DNA from: Chromera velia
Lineage: Eukaryota; Sar; Chromeraceae
NCBI GenBank assembly: GCA_018398765.1
Contig: JAHBMJ010002207.1
Span: 1-21,282 of the forward strand
Reading direction: 5' to 3'
Length of the DNA: 21,282 nucleotides
Notes under the pieces: generated by a model
What the model saw: the letters and a program-made list of their open reading frames with translations, nothing else
What the model was told of the DNA's origin: nothing
The model's database searches: none
Translations under genes and position numbers: made by a program
In this document: piece after piece, positions 19,179 through 21,282 of the stretch
Layout: every line of letters starts with the position of its first letter
How positions within the stretch are numbered: the stretch's first letter is position 1

Positions 19179-20840
19179 GTGGAGACACACACCTGGCTGG
19201 CTGTGTGCGTCCGTCGGGTACCTTTTGTCTGTCCAAAAAGAAGAAGGAGAAGAAACGAGGACGGAGAATCAAGTCCGTGTCACCTTCTCTCGCCGCGCAG
19301 TGCACCTCATCCTTTCCGCGGAGACTCGAGCTGTCTCCTGTTGCAATATCTTCTTTTTTCCCTCCCTTCTACCGTTGTGCGTCCTCGTTTTCTTGTAGGT
19401 TCGAAAGTAGGAGTACCTACCGACTTCATATGCATTGGAATGAAAGAAACTTTCGTGAATGAAAGAATGCATTGCGTCGACTTGGTTGAACGTTTGTCAA
19501 CATTTGCCTTCCTTCCATCACTTTTGTCTGAAAAGCGATTGATTCATTCTGGTTTTTGGTGTCGCCTTTGCGGTTCGCAGGTTGGTTCTTCGATCCGTTG
19601 ATCGATCGATGCATCGATGGATTGGGGGCGATCGAGTGAAAAAAGAAAAAAAAAAGAAGTAATAGCAGCAAGAGGAGAACAGAAAAGGGTCAGAATGATG
19701 AATGAATGGGTACATGAATGTCTTCGCGTATTCTCTTTTTGGTTTTGAAAGTGTTTCTTTCCTCTCTCAATGTCTTTCTCACTTGCACGTTTTTTTGCTG
19801 GACCCCCCCACCCTTTCGTCTGCATGTGCTGTGTGTGTTTTCATCGTCAAACTGTGCATGCATCCTACACCACACCCTCATTCACTCACACACATTGCAA
19901 AAACAAAAAAAAAATAAAAAGAGCAAAATCCATTTTGTCGTCGGTGTCGCCCGGACGCTGTGAGCCTGCTTGACGTGGCTTTTCTTCTTTTGTTTTTTTC
20001 ATGTGTCCCGAAATGCATTTTGGTGATCAACAACAGAAAGACAGGTCCCGCAGACATGAACCCCCCCAAAAAAAGAACGTCTTCGGCCAAACCGCTTTGT
20101 GTGCAGAGCACTTTCTCCAAAGGTGAATTAAATAAGTGGGAGGAAGGGAAAGACCGGAATTAAGGCACACTCGCAGGGAAAAATAAATAAATGAATGGGT
20201 GAAACGTGCAGAATGGATCGTTTGGCGGACTGGCTGGCTGCTTTGTGAATGGTTGAAGAAGCGAAAAACGAACCGGGAAAAACCCTGCAGGGAAGGAAAA
20301 GGAAGGGAAGGTGTGGCCGTGTGACTGACTCACTTGAAGAGAGGCTTCACGGCCTACCTGCCTGCCGTGTCAATCCCACGAAATCATTCACAGACTGGAT
20401 GGATGGAGGATTGGCTGGCTGGCTGATTGACTGCATGGGTGGGTGGCAGAACAAAACAAAGAGGGTCAGTCGATCGCTTTGGGGCATGAAGGGAAGGGAT
20501 GGGAACCCCATTGCAGCCCCGGGACGGAGAAGGGGGGCATGCATGGGTCACTTCGGATTTTCTTTCTTTTGTTGCTTCGTTTTTTTTTTTCGACCTTCTT
20601 TACTCGTTTCTCTGTTTCCTGCGATGAAGGGGTGAATAGAGAAGAAAAGAGCAAAGTTGATCCAGGGGTTTGCTCAGCTACTTACTGTCCATGCAGGACT
20701 CCGTTCAGGCAGGGAGGATCACAGGGAGGGGAGAGGAGAGTCGGCGATGACTCATGAATGATGTTTTCATGGAAGCGACCTCCTGCAGTCTAGCTTAAAG
20801 AGGACAAAAGAAGCGAGAAACTTTCGCCAAGGCTGGATGA

Positions 20841-21262
20841 TTTCTTTTCTTCTGAGTGAAGGGGAAAGAGGATTGACCGACAATGAATGAATCTTTCTTT
20901 TCTTCTGAGTGAAGGGGAAAGAGGATTGACCGACAATGAATGAATCTTTCTTTTCTTCTGAGTGAAGGGGAAAGAGGATTGACCGACAATGAATGAATCT
21001 TTCTTTTCTTCTGAGTGAAGGGGAAAGAGGATTGACCGACAATGAATGAATCTTTCTTTTCTTCTGAGTGAAGGGGAAAGAGGATTGACCGACAATGAAT
21101 GAATCTTTCTTTTCTTCTGAGTGAAGGGGAAAGAGGATTGACCGACAATGAATGAATCTTTCTTTTCTTCTGAGTGAAGGGGAAAGAGGATTGACCGACA
21201 ATGAATGAATCTTTCTTTTCTTCTGAGTGAAGGGGAAAGAGGATTGACCGACAATGAATGAA
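20841..21262. repeat. 53-bp minisatellite, eight copies
   Basis: The unit runs from TTTCTTTTCTTCTGAGTGAA to GACCGACAATGAATGAATC and repeats eight times (about 422 bp) with no difference visible by eye apart from the outer edges. Each unit contains TTGACCGACAATGAATGAAT. Perfect identity points to very recent expansion or active homogenisation. On the minus strand the unit has no stop codon in any frame, and since 53 is not a multiple of three the translations cycle through all frames, so the long minus-strand ORFs here are by-products of the repeat. Confidence 0.97.
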
Positions 21263-21266
21263 TCCG

Positions 21267-21282
21267 TGGGGGGGGGGGGGGG
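21267..21282. repeat. Poly-G run at the window edge
   Basis: An uninterrupted run of at least 15 G ends the window right after the last minisatellite unit. It may be a real homopolymer, or a sequencing or assembly artefact where a contig ended in a repeat. Confidence 0.8.

Larger units (their letters stand above)
17531..20840. other. Region downstream of the CCCH gene with no recognised gene
   Basis: The first part should include the CCCH 3' UTR. It holds (CT)n at 17613-17680, (GA)n at 17757-17781, (GTCT)n at 18812-18838 and 19148-19178, (ATTC)n near 18621-18640, A-rich runs and several short inverted repeats. ORFs on both strands are short, rich in Phe/Ser/Leu or Lys/Arg, and match nothing I know. 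A possible first exon at 20056-20122 is noted under findings. I see no tRNA-like T-arm or rRNA. Confidence 0.55.

Noticed and set aside
20767-21254. Minus-strand ORFs of up to 154 codons over the 53-bp repeats as a real repeat protein
   Set aside because: The period is not a multiple of three and the same peptide appears in all frames, as expected for a repeat without stops; no independent coding evidence.
1-21282. CRISPR array, operon or phage features
   Set aside because: Spliced genes and the repeat types are eukaryotic; the only regular array (20841-21262) has no unique spacers.

Overview
The window is nuclear DNA from a eukaryote with intron-rich genes. It holds one highly conserved multi-exon gene on the minus strand and one very large multi-exon gene on the plus strand, transcribed away from each other from a shared spacer of about 0.63 kb. 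All introns I placed use GT-AG, most are 260-600 nt, and non-coding DNA is full of tetranucleotide and dinucleotide repeats. The CCCH finger motifs (FRTK.C, YHPLMYK, YCPLAHS) resemble, from memory, CCCH proteins of apicomplexans and their relatives. With the balanced base composition and repeat-rich introns this suggests a chromerid-type alveolate such as Chromera, but that placement is an inference.

Layout. Positions 1-1512 are a mosaic of repeats: a small element with terminal inverted repeats flanked by CTAG (2-246), a long imperfect inverted repeat made of GGGAAATC-type units (313-547), and a segment with AGGTTCA-type arrays near both ends. Positions 1513-3225 are AT-rich DNA and then low-complexity spacer or 3' UTR. 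Positions 3226-6786 (minus) are an eight-exon gene for the radical-bearing small subunit (R2) of class I ribonucleotide reductase, 342 aa, with all iron ligands and the radical tyrosine. Positions 6787-7414 are the divergent promoter region, with a GC hairpin and a 24-codon upstream ORF. Positions 7415-17530 (plus) are a gene for a protein of about 2,220 aa with three CCCH zinc fingers at its N-terminus, followed by a huge, mostly disordered Ser/Pro-rich tail; eight exons are proposed. Positions 17531-20840 hold simple repeats and no gene I can recognise. Positions 20841-21262 are eight identical copies of a 53-bp minisatellite, ending in a poly-G run at the window edge.

How the parts relate. 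R2 supplies the tyrosyl radical for dNTP synthesis. CCCH proteins of this kind normally bind RNA and control mRNA stability or translation. The head-to-head arrangement allows co-regulation, but nothing in the sequence proves a functional link. The most unusual features are the giant CCCH protein (finger 1 assembled from three exons, a 62-residue insert in finger 2), the loss of the conserved RF..FPI motif in R2, and pyrimidine repeats that lie on the sense strand of both divergent genes.
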